Below are positions 26,384 to 35,102 of a stretch of 64,000 nt of DNA, in pieces. Under the pieces are notes generated by a model. It saw nothing but the letters and a program-made list of their open reading frames with translations. It did no database searches and was not told the origin of the DNA. Every line of letters starts with the position of its first letter. Position 1 is the first letter of the stretch. Source of the stretch: Streptomyces sp. NBC_00461. GTDB lineage: Bacteria; Actinomycetota; Actinomycetes; Streptomycetales; Streptomycetaceae. A program made the translations under genes and the position numbers. The DNA lies in contig NZ_CP107902.1 in NCBI RefSeq assembly GCF_036013935.1, positions 6,171,001-6,235,000 on the forward strand. Direction: 5' to 3'.

Positions 26384-26423
26384 GGCGAGAGGGGCCACGT
26401 CCCGGCGAGAGGGGCCACGTCCC
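26384..26423. repeat. two tandem 20-bp repeats
   Basis: GGCGAGAGGGGCCACGTCCC occurs twice, perfectly and head to tail, at 26384-26403 and 26404-26423. It lies in the 301-bp gap (26338-26638) between the glycopolymer cluster and the sortase-anchored protein gene; nothing else is recognised in that gap. Role unknown (operator pair or slippage). Confidence 0.8.
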
Positions 26424-26638
26424 GGTCCGTCTCCGAGGTGACGGAATTCGGTGACCTGCGGAAACGCGGCCTCCGGCCTGTGCGGGTCCCGCGCTGGTCT
26501 GTGCGGATTCCCGGTGAACTCCGGGCCGTCGGCTGTCGCCGGTTCGGGTGCTCTGGAGAGGTTCCCGGAGCGGAACCCGTCTGTCAGCTGACGGACCCTC
26601 GGGCGCAACCTTCCGGTGTTCTGGCGTGTCCACGTTCT

Positions 26639-28213
26639 GTGCTGACGATACGTAGAACATGGCGAACAGCGGCTGCCGCCGCTTTCGCGGCCGCCGTCAT
26701 GGCGGTCGCGACCCCGGCCGCGCACGCCGCCGGAACGACGCTCGTCCTGGACGCCCAGGAGAACTACTACCTCCCCACCGAGGGCGAGGGCCCGAACCTG
26801 GACCTCGGCATCACCGCCTCGGGCGGGGACGCCCATGACGTCTCGGTCGCCATCGACGCGTCGTCCCTCACCGGGAAGGCGACGATGGTGGTCACGGGGG
26901 ACTGCGTGAGCACCGGCACCCTGAAGCTGAGGTGCGACGTGGGCCCCCTGTCGGGCAGGGAGTCGATCGACCCGTTCCTCCTGAAGCCCACCGCGGCCGC
27001 CAAGGCGGGCGACACCGGCGCCATCACCTACACCGCCACCGCCTCCGACGCGGCCACCGTGACGGGGAAGACGGACGTCCTGGTCGGCGGGCCGAAGCTC
27101 GTCCCCCGGCCCTACCCGGCGCTGAAGGGCATCGCGCCCGGCGCCGTCTTCGAGCGCACCCCGGCCTTCGCCGACACCGGCACAGCCCCTGCCGGCAAGG
27201 GCGTCATGCTGCTGGTGCAGGACTCGGAAGGCGTCTCTCTCGCCCGTGACCACTCCAACTGCCACTACTCGGAATCGCCCGACGTCGGCGCCTGGTGCCG
27301 GTTCGACACCCCGGTCGCGCCCGGCGCGGCCTACGAGACGGACGCGCCGCTGCGCTACACCGTCGCCAAGGACACGATGTACGGCTTCAACACCTACGTC
27401 GTGTGGCCGGTCGGCGGCACGACGCCCGGCTCCTTCGACCCGTCCGACTTCCCCGAGACCGGCACCGGCGCGCCGCTCGGCCTGAAGTCCGTCGCCTCCG
27501 GCCCCGGATTCACCGGCTCCGGGTACGGCACGTTTGCCACCACTCAGCACGCCGACTACCAGGCGCTCGGTGACACGGTCGAGGGCAAGGTCGGCGACAC
27601 GGTGAGCATCACCGTGGGCGTGCGGAACAACGGGCCGGGCCGGATGGGCTTCCGGTGGACGGACGCCGACAACTCCGGCACGTTCGTGGTGACCCCGCCC
27701 GCCGGCACCACCATCACCGGCGCCCCCGGCCCCGGCGAGCAGGGCGACCCCGGGCCGCTGTGGAACTGCACACCGGGCAAGGCCGGCGCGAAGAGCTACA
27801 CCTGCGAGATCGGCAGCACGGACTTCCGGCCCGGCGACTCCGTGACCCAGGAGTTCACGGTGCGGATCGACCGGGTCGTCCCCGGCGCGCGGGGCAGCGT
27901 GCGGGCGGTGGAGAACCCCGAGTACCCCAATCGTGACGACGACGCGGTGAACGACACCGCGGCGATCGCGGTGAAGGCCACCGGCTCGGCGACGTCCAGC
28001 CCGTCGCCCAGCGCCTCCGCGTCCCCATCGGCCACGGCCACCGCGAACCCGTCCGGCTCCGGGGCGGGAACCACGAGCGGGACGACGACCGGCGGCGGGC
28101 TCGCCGCCACGGGCGCGGACGGAGTCCTGCTGCGGGCGGGCACCGCCGTCCTGCTGGTGGCGGGCGGCGTGCTGGTGTTCCTGGCGGCGCGGAGGTCGCG
28201 GCCCCAGGGATGA
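26639..28213 (+). CDS. cell-wall anchored surface protein with LAxTG (class E sortase) signal
   Basis: A 524-residue secreted protein. GTG 26639 gives a proper signal peptide (VLTIRRTWRTAAAAAFAAAV, then ending at AHAA). The body is beta-rich, with a DUF11/CARDB-like module near residues 315-440 (DTVSITVGVRNNGPGRMG). A Ser/Pro/Thr linker leads to LAATG at about residue 488, a hydrophobic segment and a basic tail (ARRSRPQG): a class E sortase sorting signal. It is expected to be covalently linked to peptidoglycan on the hyphal surface. No sortase gene is in the window. Ligand or role unknown. Confidence 0.82.
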   Translation: MLTIRRTWRTAAAAAFAAAVMAVATPAAHAAGTTLVLDAQENYYLPTEGEGPNLDLGITASGGDAHDVSVAIDASSLTGKATMVVTGDCVSTGTLKLRCDVGPLSGRESIDPFLLKPTAAAKAGDTGAITYTATASDAATVTGKTDVLVGGPKLVPRPYPALKGIAPGAVFERTPAFADTGTAPAGKGVMLLVQDSEGVSLARDHSNCHYSESPDVGAWCRFDTPVAPGAAYETDAPLRYTVAKDTMYGFNTYVVWPVGGTTPGSFDPSDFPETGTGAPLGLKSVASGPGFTGSGYGTFATTQHADYQALGDTVEGKVGDTVSITVGVRNNGPGRMGFRWTDADNSGTFVVTPPAGTTITGAPGPGEQGDPGPLWNCTPGKAGAKSYTCEIGSTDFRPGDSVTQEFTVRIDRVVPGARGSVRAVENPEYPNRDDDAVNDTAAIAVKATGSATSSPSPSASASPSATATANPSGSGAGTTSGTTTGGGLAATGADGVLLRAGTAVLLVAGGVLVFLAARRSRPQG

Positions 28214-28216
28214 CGC

Positions 28217-28634
28217 ATGCCCGAAACCTGGGACTGCACGATCTCCATCCCCAACGACCGCAGAGGGTCACGGTGTGCCGCCGCACCTTGCGTCTGATCC
28301 TGACCTGCACGGGTTGATCGGCCTGGTGGACACCGCCGAACTCCTGGCCGCGGAGCTGGTGTCGAACGCCGTACGGCATACCAAGGGGCCGGCCGGGCCG
28401 GCCGCGCTGAGGGTCCGCCGTACCTCGGAGGGCATGGTGTGGATCGGGGCGTGGGACACCGACCCGGCGCCTCCGGATCCGCCGCCCCCGCCGTGGCGGG
28501 TGGCGGACCTGGAGGACGGGCGGGGGCTGGGGCTTGGGCTGGTGAAGGCCTGCGCCGAGCAGTGGGGCCGGCAGCCGTCCGCCAGGTTCGGGAGTCGGGG
28601 CAAGTGCGTGCGGTGCCGGCCGGCATCTGCGTGA
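28217..28634 (+). pseudogene. ATP-binding (HATPase_c, anti-sigma-factor-like) protein broken by two frameshifts
   Basis: Three frames must be joined to recover a typical Streptomyces HATPase protein: MPETWDCTISIPNDRR from 28217, then VTVCRRTLRLILT from 28267 in the next frame, then LHGLIGLVDTAELLAAELVSNAVRHT from about 28305 in the third. The shifts lie near 28262-28267 and 28300-28305, each equal to one missing base. The downstream part has the N-box (ELVSNAVRHT) and a GRGLGLGLVKACAEQWG ATP-lid region. Either it is a recent pseudogene or the assembly has two one-base errors. If intact it would be an RsbW/SpoIIAB-like kinase. Confidence 0.68.
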
Positions 28635-28640
28635 TGACCG

Positions 28641-29297
28641 TCAGGCCTTCCGCGCCAGCAGAAACGCGCGCGGCCGCCGCTCCTCGCCGTCCGCCTCGCG
28701 CAGGACGCGGGCGTGCGGCCGTAGACCCGCCTTGACCAGCTGCTCGGCGACGGCGTCCGGCGTACGCCAGTAGTAGTCGAGCGAGATCTCCTGCCCGAAG
28801 CGCTCCGCCAGATGCATACGGCCCTCCTCCTCTCCGCTCTGGAAGCCGAGCAGGACATGGCCGCCCGGGACCAGGACGCGGTGGAACTCGGCGAACACCG
28901 CCGGCAGGTGATCGTCCGGGACGTGGATGATCGAGTAGAGGGCGAGGACGCCGCCGAGCGTCTCGTCCGGCAGGTCCAGCGCGGTCATCGAGCCCACGTG
29001 GAAACGGAGCCCGGGGTGTGCCTGCCGGGCCAGCGCCACCATCCCCGGCGACACGTCCACCCCGAACACCGGCACGCCGAGCGCGTCCAGCCGCGCGGTG
29101 ACATGACCCGGGCCGCTGCCCACGTCGGCGACGGGCGCCGGGTCGTTCGCCCGGACCAGTTCCGCGAACCCGGTGATCAGGGCCCGGTCCAGGGGTCTGT
29201 CGCCGAGGTGGTCGGCGAACTGCTCCGAGTACGGACGCGCGATCGCGTCGTACGAGGTCCGGGTGGTGTGCAGGAAATCCGGGGCTTCGTGGCTCAC
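28641..29297 (-). CDS. class I SAM-dependent methyltransferase
   Basis: A 218-residue soluble methyltransferase. Motif I is VADVGSGPGHVTARL (about residue 58), the acidic residue after strand 2 is in VFGVDVSPGMVALA, and FHRVLVPGGHVLLGF marks motif III. It resembles small-molecule methyltransferases of the UbiE/Methyltransf_25 type; the substrate is unknown. GTG 29297 lies 8 nt after a minus-strand TAGGGT (29306-29311), suggesting a leaderless transcript. It is convergent with the broken ATPase gene. Confidence 0.82.
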   Translation of the reverse strand: MSHEAPDFLHTTRTSYDAIARPYSEQFADHLGDRPLDRALITGFAELVRANDPAPVADVGSGPGHVTARLDALGVPVFGVDVSPGMVALARQAHPGLRFHVGSMTALDLPDETLGGVLALYSIIHVPDDHLPAVFAEFHRVLVPGGHVLLGFQSGEEEGRMHLAERFGQEISLDYYWRTPDAVAEQLVKAGLRPHARVLREADGEERRPRAFLLARKA

Positions 29298-29623
29298 GTG
29301 GCCGGACCCTAGTCCGGGTGGCGGGCGGATGTCCGGCGGTTCACCGGGGCTGCATCAGGAGTTCGCGGACCCGGGCGGCCGGGCACGCCGGGTGACCGGA
29401 ACGTCGCGCGGTGGTGACGGTTCCGGTGTCCGGGCCCGTTTCTCCCAACCGTGTGATCCCGACAGATGAACAGAACCGACAGGGTGGTGCGAGGCGTGGT
29501 ATCCGTAGAGAAAAGACAGGTTTACCCACCTCACCTCACAGCCATGCGTCGAGCGGCCAGATTTTCTTCCCCTAAGGGGTTGAACTTTTGTTGATCGAGG
29601 GTCAGTTGGCCACTTCGGCGTCC
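29298..29623. other. intergenic region between two divergent leaderless genes
   Basis: No gene was found. It holds the methyltransferase promoter (TAGGGT, 29306-29311, minus), a lower-GC stretch around 29500-29600 and a CCCCTAAGGGG dyad at 29570-29580 that could be an operator for the M20 gene. Confidence 0.45.
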
Positions 29624-29629
29624 TACCCT
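29624..29629 (+). promoter_or_regulatory. -10 box of the M20 amidohydrolase gene
   Basis: TACCCT, exactly 7 nt before GTG 29637, giving a probable leaderless mRNA. Confidence 0.55.
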
Positions 29630-29636
29630 TCAGAGG

Positions 29637-30872
29637 GTGAAGCAACCGATGCCCCCAGAGACCGAGGCCGACCATCCCGGGGAAGCCGTGCTTCCGGGCA
29701 CGCTGCCCGAGGCGCTGCGCGCCGAGCTCGTAGCCTTCCGGCGCGATCTGCACATGCACCCCGAGCTCGGCAACCAGGAGTTCCGTACGACGGCTGCGAT
29801 CAAGGAGCGGCTTGAGCGGGCCGGTCTGCGGCCGCGCGTGCTCGCGACGGGTACGGGGCTCGTCTGTGACATCGGTGAGTGGGACGGCGCGCGCCCCATG
29901 CTCGGGCTGCGCGCCGACATCGACGGTCTGCCCATCCCGGACACGAAGAGCGAGTGCGCGTACCGCTCCACCGTGCCCGACCGGGCGCACGCGTGCGGAC
30001 ACGACGTGCACACCACCGTGGTGCTGGGCGCAGGCCTGGTGCTGGCCGAGCTGCACCGGCAGGGGCGACTGCCGCGGCCCGTGCGGCTGGTCTTCCAGCC
30101 GGCCGAGGAGGTCCTGCCCGGGGGCGCCGCCGACGCGATCGCGTGCGGGGTGCTCGAAGGGGTGGGGCGGATGATCGCCGTGCACTGCGACCCCAGGGTG
30201 GACGCCGGACGGATCGGGCTGCGGGAGGGCGCCATCACCTCCGCCTGCGACCGCCTTGAGGTCTCCCTCGACGGGCCCGGCGGGCACACCGCCCGTCCCC
30301 ACCTGACCACCGACCTGGTCACCGCCGCCGCCCGGGTCGCCATCGACGTGCCCGCCCTCGTCGGCCGGCGCGTGGACACCCGCAGCGGTCTCGCCATCAC
30401 CTGGGGCCGGATCGAGTCCGGGCACGCTCCGAATGTCATCCCGCAGCACGCCGAACTCTCCGGGACCGTCCGCTGCCTCGACATCGACGCCTGGCGGCAG
30501 TCGCCGGACATCGTCGTCGCGGCGATCGACGAGGTCGCCAACCTGCACGGCGCCAAGTCGGAGATCAACTACGTACGCGGAGTCCCGCCCGTGGTCAACG
30601 ACCCGGACGTGACCGACCTGCTGCGCGACGCCATGACCGCGCGGCGCGGCGCGCAGTCCGTCGAGGGCACCGAGCAGAGCCTCGGTGGCGAGGATTTCTC
30701 CTGGTACCTGGAGCACGTCCCCGGCGCCATGGCCCGCCTCGGCGTCCGCACCCCCGGCGAGCGCACCGTGCGCGACCTGCACCAGGGCGACTTCGACGCC
30801 GACGAGTCCGCGATCACCGTGGGCGTGGAACTCTTCACGGCGGCGGCGCTGCTGGACGCGGCCGAGGGCTGA
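29637..30872 (+). CDS. M20 family amidohydrolase
   Basis: A 411-residue zinc-dependent amidohydrolase/carboxypeptidase of the hippurate hydrolase/IAA-amino-acid hydrolase (M20D) type. The sequence has RRDLHMHPELGNQE, MLGLRADIDGLPI, ACGHDVHTTVVLGAG (metal ligands), VFQPAEEVLPGG (catalytic Glu) and GGEDFSWYLEHVPG. It hydrolyses N-acyl amino acids or related amides; the natural substrate is not visible. GTG 29637 follows a -10 box by 7 nt, with no ribosome binding site. A hairpin closes the unit before the nucleoside transporter. Confidence 0.86.
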   Translation: MKQPMPPETEADHPGEAVLPGTLPEALRAELVAFRRDLHMHPELGNQEFRTTAAIKERLERAGLRPRVLATGTGLVCDIGEWDGARPMLGLRADIDGLPIPDTKSECAYRSTVPDRAHACGHDVHTTVVLGAGLVLAELHRQGRLPRPVRLVFQPAEEVLPGGAADAIACGVLEGVGRMIAVHCDPRVDAGRIGLREGAITSACDRLEVSLDGPGGHTARPHLTTDLVTAAARVAIDVPALVGRRVDTRSGLAITWGRIESGHAPNVIPQHAELSGTVRCLDIDAWRQSPDIVVAAIDEVANLHGAKSEINYVRGVPPVVNDPDVTDLLRDAMTARRGAQSVEGTEQSLGGEDFSWYLEHVPGAMARLGVRTPGERTVRDLHQGDFDADESAITVGVELFTAAALLDAAEG

Positions 30873-30899
30873 CCGGATCCGGGTGAACGACTGGTCGGG

Positions 30900-30915
30900 C
30901 GGCCCCTCGGGGCCG
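30900..30915 (+). terminator. short GC hairpin after the M20 gene
   Basis: CGGCCC-CTCG-GGGCCG, 28 nt after the stop codon. The remaining gap to 31169 contains only the promoter/operator of the nucleoside transporter. Confidence 0.5.
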
Positions 30916-31051
30916 TTCCGCCGTCCGGCGCAACACGGTTGTAAGCCATTCGTTCACGCATCGAAATGATCCTCTCGATCCCACAAGGTCCCGAGTTCAG
31001 ACGGTGTTTGCCTCGAATCGATAACGGCTTCCCGAGAGGTGTTTTTCTGAC

Positions 31052-31069
31052 ATCTACGCGCGTTACGAT
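31052..31069 (+). promoter_or_regulatory. CTACGCGCGTAG-type operator and promoter of the nucleoside transport operon
   Basis: ATCTACGCGCGTTACGAT: the palindrome core CTACGCGCGT is intact and the right end has TTAC instead of TAG. Its right edge contains TACGAT (31064-31069), a plausible -10. Bound protein would therefore block the promoter. The leader to GTG 31170 would be about 95 nt and carries the AAGGAG ribosome binding site. Confidence 0.65.
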
Positions 31070-31169
31070 GCCGCGAAGCCGACGCCGCAGGGGCGTGCAG
31101 GCCCGGGCACTGGCATGGTGCTCACATTAAGCGCCGACAAGGCGCTCAGGTCAGGTGAAGGAGCCTCCC

Positions 31170-32228
31170 GTGCGCCGGGTAGCCAAGCTTTCCGCTGCGT
31201 GTATCGCCACCGCAGCTCTTGCACTGACTGCCACAGCCTGTGGCAGCACCTCCTCCGACAATGGCAGCTCCTCGTCCTCCTCCTCCGGAGGCGGCAAGGG
31301 CGTCAAGATCGGTCTCGCCTTCGATGTCGGCGGCCGTGGTGACCGATCCTTCAACGACTCCGCCGCGCGTGGCGCCGACAAGGCCAAGTCCGAGTTCGGC
31401 GGCTCGATCAAGGAGCTGACCGCCAAGACCTCCGACACCGAGGCCGACCGCGAGCAGCGCCTGACCGACCTGGCGGACGCCGGGTACAACCCGATCGTCG
31501 GCGTCGGCTTCTCGTACGCCACCTCGATGGCCAAGGTCGCCGCGAAGTACCCGAAGGTCCACTTCGGCATCGTCGACTCGGTCGTGGACGCCCCGAACGT
31601 CGACAGCATCACCTTCACCGAGGAGCAGGGCTCGTACCTGGCCGGTGTCGCGGCGGCGCTGAAGACGAAGAAGGACCAGGTCGGCTTCATCGGTGGCGTC
31701 GACACCCCGCTGATCAAGAAGTTCGAGGCGGGCTACGTCCAGGGCGTCAAGGACACCAACGCCAAGGTCAAGGTCGACGTGCAGTACCTGACGCACGGCT
31801 CGGACCTCTCCGGCTTCTCCAGCCCCGACAAGGGCAAGGAGGCCGCGCAGGGCATGCTCGACAAGGGCGCCGACGTGATCTACACCGCGGCCGGCTCCTC
31901 CGGTAACGGCGCGATCGAGGCGGTCAACGGCGTCAAGGGCGCCTGGGCCATCGGCGTGGACTCCGACCAGTACAACATCCCGGGTCTGGCCAAGTACAAG
32001 GCCTCGATCCTGACCTCGATGGTCAAGAACGTCGACGTCGGTGTCTACGACTTCATCAAGTCCGTGCACGACGGCAAGCCGCTGACCGGCAACCAGATCT
32101 ACTCGCTCTCCAAGGGCGGCGTGAAGCTGGCGACCAGCGGTGGCTTCATCAACGACATCCAGCCCAAGCTGGACGCTGCGAAGAAGAAGATCGTCGACGG
32201 CGACATCAAGGTCAAGACCGCTCCGTGA
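31170..32228 (+). CDS. BMP-family nucleoside-binding lipoprotein of an ABC importer
   Basis: A 352-residue extracytoplasmic solute-binding protein of the BMP/PnrA/Med family, which binds purine or pyrimidine nucleosides. The lipobox ends in LTATACGS (Cys about residue 24). The mature domain shows IGLAFDVGGRGDRSFNDSAARGADKA, GYNPIVGVGFSYA and SITFTEEQGSYLAGVAAAL. GTG 31170 is chosen because AAGGAG lies 6 nt upstream. It is followed by a hairpin and then the ATPase and permease genes, so it is probably made in excess over them. A nucleoside operator lies upstream. Confidence 0.9.
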   Translation: MRRVAKLSAACIATAALALTATACGSTSSDNGSSSSSSSGGGKGVKIGLAFDVGGRGDRSFNDSAARGADKAKSEFGGSIKELTAKTSDTEADREQRLTDLADAGYNPIVGVGFSYATSMAKVAAKYPKVHFGIVDSVVDAPNVDSITFTEEQGSYLAGVAAALKTKKDQVGFIGGVDTPLIKKFEAGYVQGVKDTNAKVKVDVQYLTHGSDLSGFSSPDKGKEAAQGMLDKGADVIYTAAGSSGNGAIEAVNGVKGAWAIGVDSDQYNIPGLAKYKASILTSMVKNVDVGVYDFIKSVHDGKPLTGNQIYSLSKGGVKLATSGGFINDIQPKLDAAKKKIVDGDIKVKTAP

Positions 32229-32251
32229 CCTGACGGTTCCCGCCGGACCTC

Positions 32252-32291
32252 GGCTCGGCGAAGGGGCTCTCGACAAGCCCCTCGCCGAGCC
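32252..32291 (+). terminator. intra-operon hairpin after the lipoprotein gene
   Basis: GGCTCGGCGAAGGGGCT / AGCCCCTCGCCGAGCC, a stem of about 16 bp with one bulge and a 7-nt loop. It probably attenuates readthrough or protects the lipoprotein mRNA. Confidence 0.65.
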
Positions 32292-32308
32292 ATAACAATG
32301 TGTCAACT

Positions 32309-32320
32309 CTACGCGTGTAG
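32309..32320 (+). promoter_or_regulatory. CTACGCGCGTAG-type operator before the transporter ATPase
   Basis: CTACGCGTGTAG, one mismatch from the palindrome. A possible -10, TAGCGT, lies at 32337-32342, so the site would cover the -35 region of an internal promoter for the ATPase/permease/salvage genes. Confidence 0.6.
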
Positions 32321-32394
32321 CACGGAGTTGCCGCGCTAGCGTCGCCGACGCCTGCCCTCCCCTACGCAGCCCCTTTCCCCCAGGAGAGTGCGCC

Positions 32395-33978
32395 ATCAAC
32401 GCGTCCAGCCCTCCCGCTGCCGTCGAACTGCGCGGCATCACCAAACGCTTCCCCGGCGTCGTCGCCAACCGCGACATCGACATCACCGTCGCCGCGGGCA
32501 CCGTCCACGCCCTCTGCGGTGAGAACGGTGCCGGCAAGTCCACCCTGATGAAGATCCTCTACGGCATGCAGCAGCCGGACGAGGGCACGATCACGGTGGC
32601 CGGCGAGCGAGTGACCTTCAACAACCCCGCCGACGCCATCGCGCTCGGCATCGGCATGGTGCACCAGCACTTCATGCTCGCCGACAACCTCACCGTCCTG
32701 GAGAACGTCGTCCTCGGCGCGGAGAAGCTGTACGGCATCGGTGCCAAGGCGCGCACGAAGATCAAGGAGATCTCCGACGCGTACGGGCTGAACGTACGGC
32801 CCGACGTCCTCCTGGAGGAGCTCGGTGTCGCGGACCGCCAGCGCGTGGAGATCCTCAAGGTCCTCTACCGCGGCGCCAAGACCCTCATCCTCGACGAGCC
32901 CACCGCCGTCCTCGTGCCGCAGGAGGTCGACGCCCTCTTCGACAACCTGCGCGAGCTGAAGGCCGAGGGACTCACCGTCATCTTCATCTCCCACAAGCTG
33001 GGCGAAGTCCTGTCCGTGGCCGACGAGATCACCGTCATCCGGCGCGGCACCACGGTCGGCACGGTCGAGCCCCGGTCCACCACCGCCAAGCAGCTCGCCG
33101 AGCTGATGGTCGGCAGCCAGCTGCCCACGCCGGAGACCGAGGAGTCCACCGTCACGGACGTGGCGATGCTGACGGTGGACGGGCTGCACCTGAGCCAGAC
33201 GGACCTCGACGGCGTCGAGCGCGTCATCCTCGACGCCATCTCGCTCACCATCCACAAGGGCGAGGTCCTCGGCATCGCCGGTGTGGAGGGCAACGGCCAG
33301 TCCGAGCTGGTCGAGGCGATCGTCGGTATCCGCGCCCCCGACGCCGGCGCCGTCACGCTCGACGGCACCGACATCTCCCACGCCCCCACGCGTCGCCGCC
33401 GCGAGGCCGGCGTCGGCTACATCCCCGAGGACCGCCACCGCCACGGCCTGCTCCTCGAAGCACCGCTGTGGGAGAACCGCATCCTCGGCCATGTCACCGA
33501 GCGCCCCAACTCGCGCGGCCAGCTCCTCGACATCAAGGGCGCCCGCGGCGACACCGAGCGCATCATCCAGGCGTACGACGTCCGCACGCCCGGCATCGAC
33601 GTGACCGCGGCATCGCTGTCCGGCGGCAACCAGCAGAAGCTGATCGTCGGCCGCGAGATGAGCCACGCGCCCAAGCTGCTCATCGCGGCCCACCCCACCC
33701 GCGGCGTGGACGTCGGCGCGCAGGCCGCGATCTGGGACCACATCCGCGAGGCCCGCCGCGAGGGTCTGGCCGTGCTGCTGATCTCCGCCGACCTGGACGA
33801 GCTCATCGGGCTCTCCGACACCCTGCGGGTGATGTACCGCGGCCGCCTGGTCGCCGACGCCGACCCTGCCACGATCACCCCCGAGGAGCTGGGCTCCGCC
33901 ATGACGGGCGCGGCCACCGGCCACCTGGAGCACGCAGAGGCCACCGGCCAGGAGCACACAGAGGACGACGCCCGATGA
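32395..33978 (+). CDS. nucleoside ABC importer ATPase (two NBDs), apparent ATC start
   Basis: A 527-residue tandem-NBD ATPase of the RbsA/MglA-like nucleoside importer class. NBD1 has Walker A in CGENGAGKSTLMK and Walker B in LILDEPTAVL; NBD2 has a degenerate P-loop (GVEGNGQSEL) and LSGGNQQKLIVGRE. Starting at the first ATG in frame (32548) would remove Walker A. Upstream the frame is open back to a stop at 32293, and it contains no ATG, GTG or TTG. The coding sequence evidently begins at ATC 32395 (I-N-A-S-S-P-P), 7 nt after AGGAGA. The stop overlaps the first permease start (ATGA). Confidence 0.85.
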   Translation: MNASSPPAAVELRGITKRFPGVVANRDIDITVAAGTVHALCGENGAGKSTLMKILYGMQQPDEGTITVAGERVTFNNPADAIALGIGMVHQHFMLADNLTVLENVVLGAEKLYGIGAKARTKIKEISDAYGLNVRPDVLLEELGVADRQRVEILKVLYRGAKTLILDEPTAVLVPQEVDALFDNLRELKAEGLTVIFISHKLGEVLSVADEITVIRRGTTVGTVEPRSTTAKQLAELMVGSQLPTPETEESTVTDVAMLTVDGLHLSQTDLDGVERVILDAISLTIHKGEVLGIAGVEGNGQSELVEAIVGIRAPDAGAVTLDGTDISHAPTRRRREAGVGYIPEDRHRHGLLLEAPLWENRILGHVTERPNSRGQLLDIKGARGDTERIIQAYDVRTPGIDVTAASLSGGNQQKLIVGREMSHAPKLLIAAHPTRGVDVGAQAAIWDHIREARREGLAVLLISADLDELIGLSDTLRVMYRGRLVADADPATITPEELGSAMTGAATGHLEHAEATGQEHTEDDAR

Positions 33979-35102
33979 AGAAGCTGACCCAACGCATCGA
34001 CAAGGAGCGGCTGCTCCTCGGTATCGCGGCGCCGCTGCTGGCGATCGTCGCCGCGCTCGTCGTCACCGCCCTGGTCATCCTCGCCACCGGCAAGAACCCG
34101 GGCGCCGCCTTCAGCGACATGGCGACCTACGGCTCCGCGAGCGACAGCCAGGTCTACATCCTGAACAAGGCGACGACGTACTACCTGGCGGGCGTCTCGG
34201 TGGCCATCGGCTTCCGGATGAACCTGTTCAACATCGGCGTCGACGGCCAGTACCGCATCGCCGCGTTCTTCGCGGCGGTGCTCGGCGGCGCGCTGACCCT
34301 GCCGGGCTTCGTCTCCGTCCCGCTGATGATCCTCTGCGCGATGGCCGTGGGCGCCCTGTGGGCGGGCATCGCGGGCATCCTCAAGGTGACCCGGGGCGTC
34401 AGCGAGGTCATCTCGACCATCATGCTGAACTCCATCGCCACCGCGATCATCGCCTACCTGCTGCAGCCGGGGAAGCTCGCCGAACTGCAGAGCGGCGGCA
34501 CCGTGGTGTCGACCAAACCGCTGCCGAACGAGTCGTGGTTCTTCTCGTTCAACACGGGCGCGGCGGGCGAGGTCTGGGGCTTCATCGTGATCGCCGTGAT
34601 CGTCGGCGTCGCGTACTGGTTCGTGCTCGGCCGCACCCGCTTCGGCTTCGACCTGCGCACCGTCGGCCAGTCCGAGAGCGCCGCCGCCGCGAGCGGTGTC
34701 TCCGTCAAGAAGATGATCGCCACCAGCATGCTCATCTCGGGCGCGGTGGCCGGTCTGATCGGCATGCCGACCCTCCTCAACGACAGCCACCAGTTCAGCA
34801 ACGACTTCCCGTCGGGCATCGGCTTCACCGGTATCGCCATCGCGCTGCTGGGCCGCAACAGCCCCGTCGGTATCGCCCTCGGCGCCCTCCTGTGGGGCTT
34901 CCTGGAGCGCACCACCAACCACCTCGAGTTCGAGGGTTACGACAAGGAGATCCTCGGCGTCATCCAGGGCGTCATCGTCCTGTGCGTCGTGATCGCCTAC
35001 GAACTCGTACGCCGCTACGGCCTCAAGCGCCAGCAGCAGCGGGTCGGCGCCGAGCTCGCCGCCCAGGCCGCCGCCCCGACCGCGAAGCAGGAGGTGGCGT
35101 GA
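33975..35102 (+). CDS. nucleoside ABC importer permease 1
   Basis: A 375-residue membrane permease of the BPD_transp_2 family (RbsC/NupP-like), with about nine hydrophobic segments. It includes GFRMNLFNIGVDGQYRIAAFFAAVL and the cytosolic coupling region VTRGVSEVISTIMLNSIA. ATG 33975 overlaps the ATPase stop (ATGA), and its own stop overlaps the next gene (TGATG), so the transporter genes are translationally coupled. It forms the translocation channel with permease 2. Confidence 0.88.
   Translation: MKKLTQRIDKERLLLGIAAPLLAIVAALVVTALVILATGKNPGAAFSDMATYGSASDSQVYILNKATTYYLAGVSVAIGFRMNLFNIGVDGQYRIAAFFAAVLGGALTLPGFVSVPLMILCAMAVGALWAGIAGILKVTRGVSEVISTIMLNSIATAIIAYLLQPGKLAELQSGGTVVSTKPLPNESWFFSFNTGAAGEVWGFIVIAVIVGVAYWFVLGRTRFGFDLRTVGQSESAAAASGVSVKKMIATSMLISGAVAGLIGMPTLLNDSHQFSNDFPSGIGFTGIAIALLGRNSPVGIALGALLWGFLERTTNHLEFEGYDKEILGVIQGVIVLCVVIAYELVRRYGLKRQQQRVGAELAAQAAAPTAKQEVA

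Noticed and set aside
29355..30782. 475-codon minus frame opposite the M20 gene
   Set aside because: No domain resemblance; the + strand carries all M20 metal and catalytic motifs.
32548..33978. ATPase gene starting at ATG 32548
   Set aside because: This start would remove Walker A and the first 51 residues of a conserved NBD; the frame clearly extends to 32395.
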